Part shown: positions 17,090-26,010 of the stretch, piece by piece
Position numbering within the stretch: position 1 is the first letter of the stretch
Layout: each line of letters begins with the position of its first letter
Source: Flavobacterium sp. KACC 22761
Lineage (GTDB): Bacteria; Bacteroidota; Bacteroidia; Flavobacteriales; Flavobacteriaceae
Reading direction: 5' to 3'
Assembly: GCF_034058155.1 (NCBI RefSeq)
Contig: NZ_CP139148.1
Coordinates: forward strand, 2,108,001 to 2,172,000
Length of the DNA: 64,000 bases
Notes under the pieces: model-generated
The model's input: only the letters and a program-made list of their open reading frames with translations
The model's database searches: none
What the model was told of the DNA's origin: nothing
Made by a program: the position numbers and the translations under genes

Positions 17090-17118
17090 CACCGTTAAGT
17101 TCAAAAATGTATTGAAAT

Positions 17119-17223
17119 GTTATAAAGAAAGGAGGAGGGATTAGACCCGATGAATCCTTAGCAACCCTTCGTTAATTCGAAGAAGGTGCTGCATTCTACC
17201 ACGCCCAAACGTGGAAAGATAAC
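17119..17223 (+). promoter_or_regulatory. SAM-I (S-box) riboswitch upstream of metX
   Basis: Contains the S-box core words GGAGGGATTAGACCCGATGA, CCTTAGCAACC, GAAGGTGCTGCATTCTACC and the closing GAAAGATAAC. P1 is GTTAT (17119-17123) with ATAAC (17219-17223). The P3 hairpin is CTTCG/CGAAG-like, and P4 is formed by CCACG/CGTGG. No intrinsic terminator follows. AAAGAAAG of P1 could instead pair with CTTTCTTT near 17256-17263, so control may act at another level. Confidence 0.93.
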
Positions 17224-17298
17224 AACAAGAATTTTTCTAGTTTCAAACCCTAGACTTTCTTTCTAATATTTCCACATACAAATCAATAATAAAAAGAT

Positions 17299-18288
17299 TT
17301 GAAATTGGAAAATATACCCAATCCTATTATAATTCAAGATTTCATCACAGAAAGTGGTGCGATATTTTCATCATTGCCGTTAAGTTTTACGCTTTCTGGC
17401 TTGCCTTTGCATACCGCACCAATCGTTTTAGTCAATCATGCTTTGACTGGAAATGCGCAAGTGACTGGGGAAAACGGCTGGTGGAGTGATTTGATTGGAG
17501 ATGGTAAAACCATTGATACAAACAGATTCACTGTTTTAGCCTTTAATGTTCCGGGAAATGGAAATGATTCATTCCTAATCGAAAATTATCAGGATTTTAC
17601 CGCCAGAGATATTGCAAGAATTTTTATCAAAGGTTTGAAATCGCTAAACATAGAACAGGTTTTTGCTATAATCGGCGGTTCTGTAGGTGGCGGAATTGCT
17701 TGGGAAATTTTGGCATTGGAGCCAAACATCACAGAACATCTAATTCCGATTGCGACAGACTGGAAATCGACTGATTGGATGATTGCCAATTGTTATTTGC
17801 AGGAACAAATCTTAAACAATTCGTCAAAACCAATTGAAGATGCCAGAATTCATGCTATGCTCTGTTATCGATCTCCTGAATCATTCAAAGAAAAATTTCA
17901 GCGAACCATCAATCAAGATCTTCTGATTTTTAATATCGAAAGCTGGCTGGCACACCACGGAAAAAAATTGCAACAAAGATTTCAGTTGTCATCCTATAAA
18001 TTGATGAACCAATTGCTCAAAACCATAGATATTACTCGAAATAGTGAGGATTTCGAAACTTTAATATCAAAATCAAACGCGGCGATTCATATTGTTGCAA
18101 TCAATTCAGATTTGTTTTTTACGCCAAAAGAAAACCTGGAAACCTATCAGGAACTAAAAAGGTTTAAAGACAATGTTTTTTATAGCGAAATTGATTCGGT
18201 TCACGGACATGACGCTTTTTTAATCGAGTACAAACAATTAGATCATTTACTTGCCGATATTTTTAAGGCAGAAACAATAGCAAAATAA
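17299..18288 (+). CDS. metX: Homoserine O-acetyltransferase-like alpha/beta hydrolase
   Basis: 329 aa. It activates homoserine as the O-acyl ester for sulfhydrylation. It begins at a TTG codon; no ATG fits upstream of the conserved start. The alpha/beta-hydrolase triad is visible: nucleophile Ser128 in GGSVGGG, Asp271 in NSDLFF and His304 in HGHDAF; HALTG near residue 48 forms the oxyanion region. It is shorter than many MetX proteins (350-380 aa). It is controlled by the SAM-I riboswitch upstream and followed after 1 nt by thrA, so the two are surely co-transcribed. Confidence 0.9.
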   Translation: MKLENIPNPIIIQDFITESGAIFSSLPLSFTLSGLPLHTAPIVLVNHALTGNAQVTGENGWWSDLIGDGKTIDTNRFTVLAFNVPGNGNDSFLIENYQDFTARDIARIFIKGLKSLNIEQVFAIIGGSVGGGIAWEILALEPNITEHLIPIATDWKSTDWMIANCYLQEQILNNSSKPIEDARIHAMLCYRSPESFKEKFQRTINQDLLIFNIESWLAHHGKKLQQRFQLSSYKLMNQLLKTIDITRNSEDFETLISKSNAAIHIVAINSDLFFTPKENLETYQELKRFKDNVFYSEIDSVHGHDAFLIEYKQLDHLLADIFKAETIAK

Positions 18289-18289
18289 A

Positions 18290-20704
18290 ATGAAAGTATT
18301 AAAATTTGGAGGCAAATCGTTATCAAACGGAGAAGGACTTAACAAAGTAGTTTCAATCATTTCAGATAAAGTAAATCAAGGCGAACAAATTGCCGTAGTT
18401 GTTTCTGCGCGCGGTAATGCAACAGATGAATTAGAAGATATTTTAAGAATTGCCGCTAAAAACGGAAATTATAAACCATTATTAGAAAGTTTTAAAGCGT
18501 ATCAAACTTCAGATTATCCAGAAGTTGATTTGTCTGAGGAATTCAATATTTTAGATAAACTCTTTGAAGGAGTAAGTCTTATTGGTGATTACAGCAGCAA
18601 AATTAAAGATCAGATTTTGTCTAAAGGCGAATTGCTTTCGGCTAAATTATTGACTGCCATTTTAATCGAAAAAGGAATTCCAGCAAACTTTGTTGATACA
18701 AGAGAATTGCTTAAAACCGATTCAAAATTTGGTGACGCACAGCCTTTGGAACAACTTTCAAAGAAAAATGTGATCAATTATTTCAAGCTTCATAACGGAG
18801 AAACAGTGAATATCGTAACAGGTTTCATTGGTTCAAACAACAATAACGACACTACAACTTTAGGAAGAAACGGAAGTAATTATACCGCTTCGTTAATTGC
18901 GAATTATTTAAATGCCGAAGAACTTCAAAATTTCACGCATGTTGACGGAATTTATACCGCAAATCCTGATTTAGTTGCTGATGCTAAAAAAATTGAATAT
19001 TTGTCATTTAATGAAGCAAATGAGCTGGCTAATTTTGGCGCAACGATTCTGCATGCAAAAACGATTATTCCGTTATTAGAAAAAAATATTCCGCTTCGTA
19101 TTTTAAATACCTTCAACCATGAAAATCGAGGAACCTTAATCACTTCAGATTCAAATAAAGAAGGAATTAAAACGCTTTCAGTTTTGGAAAATGTGTCATT
19201 AGTGAATCTTGAAGGCCGAGGATTGCTTGGAAAAGCTGGAGTTGACGCCCGAATTTTCAAAGTAATGGGCGATCACAATATCAGCGTAAGTATTATTTCA
19301 CAAGGTTCTTCAGAAAGAGGAATCGGGTTGGTTGTCGCAAAAGACAAAGCAACACTTGCAATGGTTGAATTGGAAAAAGAGTTTGAAAACGACTTTTATT
19401 CTAAAGATGTAAACCAGATTACGGTTACCGATAATGTATCTGTAATTTCTATCATCGGACAGGATTTGAGCACTTTCCATAAACCATATACAGCTTTAAT
19501 CAAAAACAAAATAGTTCCGATTTTATTCAACAACACCGTTACAGGTAAAAACGTGAGTTTGGTTGTTAAAAAAGAAGAATTAAATAAAGCTTTAAACGTA
19601 ATTCACGGAGAAATCTTCGGAGTTTCTAAAAAAATCAACATTGCGATTTTCGGCCACGGATTAGTTGGAGGAACTTTGATCAATCAAATTTTAGAATCGG
19701 CCGCAGCGATTGAAAAACGTAAAGATATTAAGCTGAATGTTTTTGCAATTGCCAACTCTAAAAAACTGCTTTTAAATAAAAATGGCGTAACTTCAAATTG
19801 GAAAAACGATATCCAAACAAAAGGGGAAGCTTATACGCTAAATGATATTATTGCTTACGCGAATGAATATCATTTAGAGAATTTAATTGCAATTGATAAT
19901 ACAGCAAGTGCTTCTTTTGTAGAAAATTATATTCCGCTTGTAGAAAGCAGTTTCGATTTGATTTCTTCAAATAAGGTTGCAAATACATTGACTTATGGTT
20001 TTTACAAAGAATTGAGAAAAGCTTTGGCAGAAAATCAGAAAAATTATTTATACGAAACCAATGTTGGTGCGGGATTACCGTTAATTGATACCATAAAATT
20101 ACTGCATCTTTCGGGAGAAAATATCACGAAAATTAAAGGGGTTTTCTCTGGAACATTAAGTTATTTATTCAATAATTTCTCTGCAAAAGATGCTCCGTTT
20201 AGCGAAATTTTGCAAGAAGCAATTGATAACGGATATACAGAACCAGATCCGCGTGAGGATTTATGTGGAAATGACGTGGGAAGAAAATTATTGATTTTGG
20301 CAAGAGAATTAGATTTGCAGAATGAATTTGAGGAAATCTCAATTCAGAATTTAATTCCGGAACATTTAAGAGAAGGAAATGTTTCTGATTTCTTGACGAA
20401 GTTGAAAGAATTCGACCCAATTTACGAGAAAATAAAAGCCGAACAACAGCCAAATCATGTATTGAGATATATTGGAGAGTTGTCTGGAGATTTGCAAAAT
20501 GATAAAGGAAATTTAGAAGTAAAATTAGTTTCAGTGCCAAAAGATACAGCTTTGGGCGGATTAAAAGGTTCTGATTCTTTCTTCGAAATTTACACAGAAT
20601 CTTACGGAGATCGTCCAATCGTGATTCAGGGAGCCGGTGCAGGTTCTGCGGTTACGGCAAGAGGAGTTTTTGGAGATATTTTGAGATTGTCTGATAAAGG
20701 GTAA
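18290..20704 (+). CDS. thrA: Bifunctional aspartate kinase / homoserine dehydrogenase
   Basis: 804 aa fusion catalysing the first and third steps of the aspartate pathway. The N-terminal kinase starts KVLKFGGKS (KFGGTS in most enzymes) and has TTLGRNGSNYTA. ACT regulatory domains occupy about 300-440. The dehydrogenase begins NIAIFGHGLVGGT near 448 and contains VGAGLPLIDT and the complete active-site segment TEPDPREDLCGNDVGRK, with Glu651, Asp657, Asp662 and Lys666. It starts 1 nt after metX and shares its SAM-I control. Feedback by threonine is likely from the family but not readable here. Confidence 0.96.
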   Translation: MKVLKFGGKSLSNGEGLNKVVSIISDKVNQGEQIAVVVSARGNATDELEDILRIAAKNGNYKPLLESFKAYQTSDYPEVDLSEEFNILDKLFEGVSLIGDYSSKIKDQILSKGELLSAKLLTAILIEKGIPANFVDTRELLKTDSKFGDAQPLEQLSKKNVINYFKLHNGETVNIVTGFIGSNNNNDTTTLGRNGSNYTASLIANYLNAEELQNFTHVDGIYTANPDLVADAKKIEYLSFNEANELANFGATILHAKTIIPLLEKNIPLRILNTFNHENRGTLITSDSNKEGIKTLSVLENVSLVNLEGRGLLGKAGVDARIFKVMGDHNISVSIISQGSSERGIGLVVAKDKATLAMVELEKEFENDFYSKDVNQITVTDNVSVISIIGQDLSTFHKPYTALIKNKIVPILFNNTVTGKNVSLVVKKEELNKALNVIHGEIFGVSKKINIAIFGHGLVGGTLINQILESAAAIEKRKDIKLNVFAIANSKKLLLNKNGVTSNWKNDIQTKGEAYTLNDIIAYANEYHLENLIAIDNTASASFVENYIPLVESSFDLISSNKVANTLTYGFYKELRKALAENQKNYLYETNVGAGLPLIDTIKLLHLSGENITKIKGVFSGTLSYLFNNFSAKDAPFSEILQEAIDNGYTEPDPREDLCGNDVGRKLLILARELDLQNEFEEISIQNLIPEHLREGNVSDFLTKLKEFDPIYEKIKAEQQPNHVLRYIGELSGDLQNDKGNLEVKLVSVPKDTALGGLKGSDSFFEIYTESYGDRPIVIQGAGAGSAVTARGVFGDILRLSDKG

Positions 20705-20705
20705 T

Positions 20706-20752
20706 TGATTTTAGATTGCAGATTTTAGAGTTTAGATTGAAATCTGAAACCA
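20706..20752. repeat. Short-word repeat (AGATTT/AAATCT type)
   Basis: A gap between thrA and the OsmC gene made of degenerate repeats of TTTAGATTG, with a final inverted AATCTGAAA. Confidence 0.5.
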
Positions 20753-20781
20753 AACAAAAAAACAAAAAAAATAACAACACA

Positions 20782-21207
20782 ATGAAAGTAACTTTAAACA
20801 GAGTAAATGACGCATTTCATTTCAAAGTAAAAAATGAACGCGGACACGTAGTTGACGTTGACAGCAGAGCCGAATTTGGCGGAAGCGATTTAGGAGCAAG
20901 TCCAATGGAATTAGTTTTAATGGGAGTTGCGGGATGCAGTGCTATCGATATGATTTCAATTTTGAAAAAACAGCGTCAGGAAATTACTTCTTTTAACGCT
21001 GAGGTTGAAGGAACACGAGTTCAAATCGAGGAAGCAAAACCTTTCAAAGAAATCGATGTGGTTTTTTATTTAGAAGGAGAAATCAGTCCAGATAAAGCAA
21101 AAAAAGCGGCACAGCTTTCTTTCGAGAAATATTGCTCAGTTGCCAAAACTGTTGAGCCAACAGCGACCATTAGCTACAAAGTTGTCTTGAACAACGAAGC
21201 TTTATAA
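20782..21207 (+). CDS. OsmC/Ohr family protein
   Basis: 141 aa from the ATG at 20782 (MKVTLNRVND); the in-frame opening at 20716 runs through the repeat and is unlikely. The family's two cysteines are present: Cys52 in GVAGCSAIDM and Cys118 in EKYCSVAKT, so peroxide or persulfide chemistry is plausible. It lies between thrA and a transsulfuration enzyme in the methionine cluster. This suggests handling of reactive sulfur or organic peroxide linked to homocysteine synthesis (inference from context). Confidence 0.85.
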   Translation: MKVTLNRVNDAFHFKVKNERGHVVDVDSRAEFGGSDLGASPMELVLMGVAGCSAIDMISILKKQRQEITSFNAEVEGTRVQIEEAKPFKEIDVVFYLEGEISPDKAKKAAQLSFEKYCSVAKTVEPTATISYKVVLNNEAL

Positions 21208-21379
21208 AATTAGATAATTAGTTAATTTGAAAATTGGATAATTTTTGAATTTGTAACAATGAAAATTCACATTCAATCCTTAGTGAAACTCTGCGTTTTA
21301 CTTTGTGAATTTTTGTGAAATTAAAAAAGAAAAACGAATTAGTGCAAATCAGTGCAATTCGTGTTAAACAACACAAACA

Positions 21380-22552
21380 ATGAGTACAGAAGAATTTGGT
21401 TTTGAAACACAAGCCATTAGAACACAATTAGAAAGATCTCAGTATTTAGAGCATTCGGTGCCATTATACTTATCGTCAAGTTTTATATTTGAAGATGCCG
21501 AAGATATGAGAGCTTCATTTACAGAAGAAAAAGAAAGAAACATTTACAGCCGTTTCAGCAACCCAAATACTACAGAATTTGTAGATAAAGTATGCAAAAT
21601 GGAAGGCGCAGAAGCTGGTTATGCTTTTGCAACCGGAATGGCAGCGGTATATTCTACTTTTGCTGGCTTGTTGAATTCAGGCGATCATATTGTTTCGGCG
21701 AGCAGCGTTTTTGGTTCTACTCACGCTTTGTTCATGACTTATTTTCCAAAATGGAATATCGAAACTTCTTATTTCGAAATTAACAAGCCAGAAACAATCG
21801 AGAGTTTTATAAAGCCAAACACCAAAATATTATACGCAGAATCTCCAACAAATCCTGGAGTTGATGTTATTGACTTAGAATTGTTGGGCAATATTGCTAA
21901 AAAACACAACTTGATTTTAATTATCGACAACTGTTTTGCAACGCCTTATTTGCAACAGCCAATTAAATTTGGAGCGCATTTGGTAATTCATTCGGCGACT
22001 AAATTAATTGACGGACAAGGACGTGTTTTAGGCGGTGTAACGGTTGGAAATGCTGATTTAATCAGACAGATTTATTTGTTTTCGAGAAATACAGGTCCAG
22101 CTTTAGCTCCGTTTAATGCTTGGGTGCTTTCAAAAAGTTTGGAAACATTGGCAGTTCGCGTGGACAGACACTGCGAAAATGCTTTAAAAGTAGCTGAATT
22201 TTTAGAAAGTCATCCAAATGTAAATAGCGTAAAATATCCGTTCCTGAAATCTCATCCGCAATACGAAATTGCTAAAAAACAAATGAAAGCGGGTGGAAAT
22301 ATCATTGCATTTGAAATCAAAGGCGGCATCGAGGCGGGAAGAAAATTCTTGAATTCAATTCAGCTTTGTTCGTTATCAGCAAACATTGGTGACACAAGAA
22401 CAATTGTTACGCATCCAGCATCAACAACACACAGCAAATTGTCTGAAGAAGATCAATTGGCAGTTGGAATTACACAAGGATTGGTTCGTGTTTCTGTTGG
22501 TTTAGAAACGGTTGAAGATGTAATTGCCGATTTGAAGCAAGCATTAGGTTAA
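21380..22552 (+). CDS. Transsulfuration-family PLP enzyme (O-succinyl/O-acetylhomoserine sulfhydrylase or cystathionine gamma-synthase)
   Basis: 390 aa Cys/Met metabolism PLP enzyme. Motifs: YSRFSNPNTTEF, EGAEAGYAFATGMAAV, the SVFGSTHALF loop, IDNCFATPYL and the PLP-lysine motif HSATKLIDGQ with Lys208. It lacks the long MetY insertion and most resembles MetZ-type O-succinylhomoserine sulfhydrylases. The exact acyl substrate cannot be told. Together with MetY it gives the organism two homocysteine-forming enzymes. It lies downstream of thrA and the OsmC gene and ends in a strong terminator, closing the metX-thrA transcription unit. Confidence 0.88.
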   Translation: MSTEEFGFETQAIRTQLERSQYLEHSVPLYLSSSFIFEDAEDMRASFTEEKERNIYSRFSNPNTTEFVDKVCKMEGAEAGYAFATGMAAVYSTFAGLLNSGDHIVSASSVFGSTHALFMTYFPKWNIETSYFEINKPETIESFIKPNTKILYAESPTNPGVDVIDLELLGNIAKKHNLILIIDNCFATPYLQQPIKFGAHLVIHSATKLIDGQGRVLGGVTVGNADLIRQIYLFSRNTGPALAPFNAWVLSKSLETLAVRVDRHCENALKVAEFLESHPNVNSVKYPFLKSHPQYEIAKKQMKAGGNIIAFEIKGGIEAGRKFLNSIQLCSLSANIGDTRTIVTHPASTTHSKLSEEDQLAVGITQGLVRVSVGLETVEDVIADLKQALG

Positions 22553-22572
22553 AAATAAATACAATATTTTTG

Positions 22573-22602
22573 AAGGGCTATTTTTTTAAATAGCCCTTTT
22601 TG
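22573..22602 (+). terminator. Intrinsic terminator of the metX-thrA unit
   Basis: AAGGGCTATTT / AAATAGCCCTT stem, then TTT. Confidence 0.85.
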
Positions 22603-22643
22603 GTATATAGAAAATTGCATTTTTAATTTTAGTTTTACAAAAT

Positions 22644-23153
22644 ATGGAAAAACCAAGATTGCTTTTGTTGTCAGATTTATTTGGAGGCAATCCCGAATGG
22701 ATTCACTATTATATCGAAATTTTAGAACCTAAATTTGATGTTCAATATTATGATATTTTAAAATTAGCCCGGATTGATTCATCAAATGAAAAAGAAATTC
22801 ACAATCAATTTTTAAGCGGAGGAATAGAGAAGGCGGTAAGTAATTTGTTGGATTCTAAAAAAGGAGAAGTAGCAGTTTTAGGTTTCAGTATGGGAGGAAC
22901 AATTGCATGGAAAGCCTCTTTAAAAGGATTGAAAACAACAAAATTAATTTTGGTTTCTTCGACAAGATTGCGTTTTGAAACTGAAAAACCAAGCTGCGAA
23001 ATCAAGCTTTGTTTTGGTGAAAAGGATTTGAATGCACCAAAAAGTGATTGGTTTTTGGGGCTAAAAATTTCCAATCAGATTATAGAAAATGAAGATCACT
23101 GTTTGTATCAGAAAAAAGACAATGCATTTTTAATTTGTACTAGTTTTTTGTAG
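22644..23153 (+). CDS. Small alpha/beta-hydrolase-fold protein
   Basis: 169 aa, at the short end for the fold. Nucleophile elbow GFSMGG near residues 79-84 with Ser81 as the likely nucleophile, a GEKD acid near 129-132, and a terminal histidine in NEDHCLY. The triad is therefore plausible, but the cap is reduced. No signal peptide. It is single, between the methionine cluster terminator and the RDD genes. Substrate unknown. Confidence 0.7.
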   Translation: MEKPRLLLLSDLFGGNPEWIHYYIEILEPKFDVQYYDILKLARIDSSNEKEIHNQFLSGGIEKAVSNLLDSKKGEVAVLGFSMGGTIAWKASLKGLKTTKLILVSSTRLRFETEKPSCEIKLCFGEKDLNAPKSDWFLGLKISNQIIENEDHCLYQKKDNAFLICTSFL

Positions 23154-23179
23154 TTTTTTGGATAAAAAATATATTTTTG
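23148..23179 (+). promoter_or_regulatory. Promoter of first RDD gene
   Basis: TTG (23148-23150), 21-bp spacer, TATTTTTG (23172-23179). Confidence 0.6.
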
Positions 23180-23227
23180 TTAATGCTGAAATAAAGTAAT
23201 AATTAATCAAATAAGTAAAAATGACAA

Positions 23228-23734
23228 TTGAATAATTCTATCTATGTTCTGGAAAAGAAACTGTTGACATCAGATCGAGATCGTTTTTTAAATTGTATCA
23301 TCGATTTTTTTTCTATTCTTATCATGATTTTTGTTTTTACATTTTTTGTTGTGATAACGGGAAATATTTTTCAATGGGATGTTTATCGTCCTTGGGTAGA
23401 AACTATGATAAATTTAGGGATGCTAGGAACCTATCTTTCTTTTGCGATGTTTTATTATTTAGTTTTTGAAAGTCTCTTCGGAAGAACTATTGGTAAATTT
23501 ATTACAGGGAGTATTGTAGTAAATGAAAATGGTCTAAAACCAAGTTTCAGCGCTATTTGTATTAGAACTCTATGTCGTTTAATTCCTTTTGATCAATTAT
23601 CATTTTTAAGTAAATCGGAAAGAATATGGCATGATGCTCTTTCTAAAACTTTTGTTGTTGAGAAAAAAGATTTGGAAAGAGATATGGAGATTTTCCGCTC
23701 CTTAGATTTAATTGGCAAAAAAGAAATAGCCTAA
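23228..23734 (+). CDS. RDD family membrane protein, copy 1
   Basis: 168 aa with three hydrophobic segments, about residues 22-45, 60-82 and a weaker third. Signature: DRDRFLNCIIDFFS near the N-terminus and FGRTIGKFITGSIVV. The chosen TTG start aligns with the ATG of the adjacent paralogue. An ATG 7 nt upstream (23221) is out of frame and opens only a 4-codon ORF. The function of RDD proteins is mostly unknown; some affect ion or osmotic stress. Confidence 0.8.
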   Translation: MNNSIYVLEKKLLTSDRDRFLNCIIDFFSILIMIFVFTFFVVITGNIFQWDVYRPWVETMINLGMLGTYLSFAMFYYLVFESLFGRTIGKFITGSIVVNENGLKPSFSAICIRTLCRLIPFDQLSFLSKSERIWHDALSKTFVVEKKDLERDMEIFRSLDLIGKKEIA

Positions 23735-23750
23735 CTCAAAATCTACTTCT

Positions 23751-23782
23751 TTGAAATTGTATAAACAAAAAGTATATTTTTG
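23751..23782 (+). promoter_or_regulatory. Promoter of second RDD gene
   Basis: TTG (23751-23753), 21-bp spacer, TATTTTTG (23775-23782); the same spacing as the copy-1 promoter, so it was probably duplicated with the gene. Confidence 0.65.
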
Positions 23783-23826
23783 TTGTAACCAAAAAACTAT
23801 TAATAATTAAAATAACCAATTAATGT

Positions 23827-24327
23827 ATGAGTAATTCTGGATACATTCTTGATGACCGATTGCTGGCTTCGGTGGGAATTCGTTTTTTAAATTATATTTT
23901 AGATACAATATTTGTTGTTGCTATTTTTATGGGACTTTGTCTTTTTGCAGGTGTTTTGATTGGTTTATTTGAATTGACAGGTTTAAGTCAATGGATGAAC
24001 GAATTAGGAGATTGGGGCTGGAATATGGTAATTTTCACAATTTATTTTTTCTATTTTTTAATTACCGAAGGATTATTCGGACGATCATTGGCCAAATTTA
24101 TTACAGGAACTGTTGTAGTTGACGAATATGGTGAAAAACCAGATTTTGGAATGATTGTTAGAAGAAGTCTATGTCGTTTTATTCCTTTTGATGTGTTTTC
24201 GTATTTTGGAACAAGAGGTTGGCACGATTCTATTTCTGATACTTATGTGGTGAATAAAAAAGCATTAGCAGAAGAAATAAAAACCTTTCATGAGTTCAAT
24301 TTAATTGGAAATAACGAAGTAATTTGA
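23827..24327 (+). CDS. RDD family membrane protein, copy 2
   Basis: 166 aa paralogue of the preceding gene (shared LLxSxxxRFLNYILD, GLFGRSLAKFITGTVVV, RRSLCRFIPFD and the terminal FNLIGNNEV-type end). It has three membrane segments and its own promoter. The pair clearly arose by tandem duplication. The family name comes from conserved Arg-Asp-Asp; here the first helix holds R..N..D. Specific role unknown. Confidence 0.82.
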   Translation: MSNSGYILDDRLLASVGIRFLNYILDTIFVVAIFMGLCLFAGVLIGLFELTGLSQWMNELGDWGWNMVIFTIYFFYFLITEGLFGRSLAKFITGTVVVDEYGEKPDFGMIVRRSLCRFIPFDVFSYFGTRGWHDSISDTYVVNKKALAEEIKTFHEFNLIGNNEVI

Positions 24328-24458
24328 TGGATTTAGTAGAATTTAACTATTCAACTCTTAGTTTTCTCATTTAAAAAAACTACTTTTGTTGTAGAAAAAT
24401 ATGAAGTCTGTTTTTTTAAAACAAAAAATCAAAAGACTGCAATCTAAAATATAAAATA

Positions 24459-24869
24459 GTGCTTTCAAAGAAAACAAAATACGGAATTAAGGCTTTAACT
24501 TATTTGGCAAGAAGGGAAAATAATGAACCGGTTCAAATTGCCGAAATCGCAAAAAATGAACATATTTCGATTAAGTTTTTAGAAAGTATTTTGCTGTTGT
24601 TGAGAAACTCAGGTTTTCTTGGAGCCAAAAAAGGAAAAGGCGGTGGATACTATCTGATTAAAGATCCAAAAGACATCAGCATGGCAAAAGTCTACCGAAT
24701 TTTGGAAGGGCCAATTGCCTTATTGCCTTGTGCAAGCCATAATTTCTACGAAAGATGCGATGACTGTGATGATGAATCAACTTGTGCAGCACGACGTTTA
24801 ATGACAGAAGTTCGTGATAATACCCTTAAAATATTAGAAAGCAATTCTTTAGCAGATATTGCCTTTTAG
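24459..24869 (+). CDS. Rrf2 family transcriptional regulator
   Basis: 136 aa winged-helix regulator starting at GTG (LSKKTKYGIKALTYLARR). Helix-turn-helix near residues 25-50 (VQIAEIAKNEHISIKFLESIL), wing GAKKGKGGGYYL near 55-66. Four cysteines, at 91, 100, 103 and 109 (PCASHNFYERCDDCDDESTC), lie where IscR/NsrR-type members bind Fe-S clusters, so iron-sulfur or sulfur sensing is plausible. It sits just before the sulfate-assimilation cluster. I infer that it binds the GATAGGG operator-like motif found at 12772, 13057 and 26011, as CymR-type Rrf2 proteins control cysteine genes elsewhere. Confidence 0.9.
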   Translation: MLSKKTKYGIKALTYLARRENNEPVQIAEIAKNEHISIKFLESILLLLRNSGFLGAKKGKGGGYYLIKDPKDISMAKVYRILEGPIALLPCASHNFYERCDDCDDESTCAARRLMTEVRDNTLKILESNSLADIAF

Positions 24870-24874
24870 TTTCG

Positions 24875-24956
24875 AACCATATAAGTTATATAAATTCATT
24901 TAGACTTTGCGCTAAAGCTAAGCTTGATTAAATGAATTTATATAACTTATATGGTT
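24875..24956. repeat. Long perfect inverted repeat between convergent genes
   Basis: Two 28-bp arms (24875-24902 and 24929-24956), perfectly complementary, AT-rich, with a 26-nt spacer. It sits exactly between the convergent Rrf2 and TauE genes. It can act as a bidirectional terminator and looks like a dispersed palindromic element. Confidence 0.85.
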
Positions 24957-24965
24957 TAAATTTTT

Positions 24966-25748
24966 TTAAAAAATCAATTTATATCCTGCCATAAAAAGCA
25001 TTACAGCTATGGCATTTCTAAGAAACTGATCTGGCACTTTTCCGCTTAGCATACTTCCCATGTAAATTCCAGGAAGAGATCCCATTAATAATTGTCCTAG
25101 CAAGCCTAAATCTAAATTTCCCATTGAAGCATGTCCAATTCCAGCAACCAATGTCAAAGGAACAGCGTGTGCGATTTCGGTTCCTACTAATCTTGGTGTT
25201 GGCAATAGCGGATAAAGGAAAAATAAAGTTACAGTTCCTAAGGCCCCAGCTCCAATAGAAGTTAAGGTTACAGTAGCGCCAAGTAATATTCCAATTCCGA
25301 TAGTCAATGCATTTTGAGCTGTGCTTTCGCTATGAAATTTATCTCCCGCATGTTTTTGAGAGAACTTCAAAATTTTGTTTTTAAATATAATAGCAACAGA
25401 AGTAAATAATAATGCCCAGCCTAAACTATATTTAATAACACCATTTATAGTTTCAATATCAGTCTTGATGCTATTTAGAATCCATAAAGTTATTAAAGAA
25501 GCAGGGACACTGCCAAGGGTGAGCCAACCTGTAATTTTCCAGTTAATGTTTCCTTTTTTATTGTGAACAAAAACGCCTCCTGCTTTGGTGAATGCGGCAT
25601 ATAATAAATCGGTTCCTACTGCGGTTGTTGGCGGAATATTGAAGTATAATAAAATTGGAGTCATTAAAGAACCGCCACCAACTCCCGTGAGTCCAACAAT
25701 AAAACCAACAACTAATCCTGCAATTACAAGACCTATTTGAAAATCCAT
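24966..25748 (-). CDS. TauE/SafE-family sulfite/sulfonate exporter or anion permease
   Basis: 260 aa from the Met at 25748 (MDFQIGLVIAGLVVGF). The frame opens at 25877, but the extra 43 residues are Lys/Tyr-rich and lie over the divergent control region. It has eight or so hydrophobic segments and the family motif GLTGVGGGSLMTPIL near residues 19-33, with a second half-repeat LGATVTLTSIGAGALGTVTL. It is transcribed divergently from the sulfate operon. It probably moves sulfite, sulfate or a sulfonate across the inner membrane. A weak operator-like TCGATAGGATT on its coding strand lies near 25787-25806. Confidence 0.88.
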   Translation of the reverse strand: MDFQIGLVIAGLVVGFIVGLTGVGGGSLMTPILLYFNIPPTTAVGTDLLYAAFTKAGGVFVHNKKGNINWKITGWLTLGSVPASLITLWILNSIKTDIETINGVIKYSLGWALLFTSVAIIFKNKILKFSQKHAGDKFHSESTAQNALTIGIGILLGATVTLTSIGAGALGTVTLFFLYPLLPTPRLVGTEIAHAVPLTLVAGIGHASMGNLDLGLLGQLLMGSLPGIYMGSMLSGKVPDQFLRNAIAVMLFMAGYKLIF

Positions 25749-25969
25749 AAATAAAAGTTTGGGGCTAAAATACGATAATTTTATAATAATCCTATCGATT
25801 TTATAGAGATTAAAAATGTATTTAAAAACCAAATATTTTTGAAGGATAAATTGTTGAAATATGCTGTAATACGGCATTATTTGTGAAATTATACGGCATA
25901 ATTCTTAAAACTCTCTTTTAGAATATAATAAAAGGTTAATTGAGGGTTTAAAAAAATAATAATATTGCT

Positions 25970-25998
25970 TTGTAATTTAGAAATAAGTAGTATTTTTG
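25970..25998 (+). promoter_or_regulatory. Promoter of the sulfate-assimilation operon
   Basis: TTG (25970-25972), 18-bp spacer, TATTTTTG (25991-25998). Confidence 0.75.
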
Positions 25999-26010
25999 CA
26001 AAGTAATCTA

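Noticed and set aside
20199..20618. 139-aa reverse-strand ORF inside thrA
   Set aside because: It overlaps conserved catalytic motifs of the dehydrogenase domain on the sense strand and has no protein-like features.
25749..25877. 43-residue N-terminal extension of the divergent TauE protein
   Set aside because: It is Lys/Tyr-rich, unlike the family, and would place coding sequence over the promoter region; the Met at 25748 directly precedes the first membrane helix.
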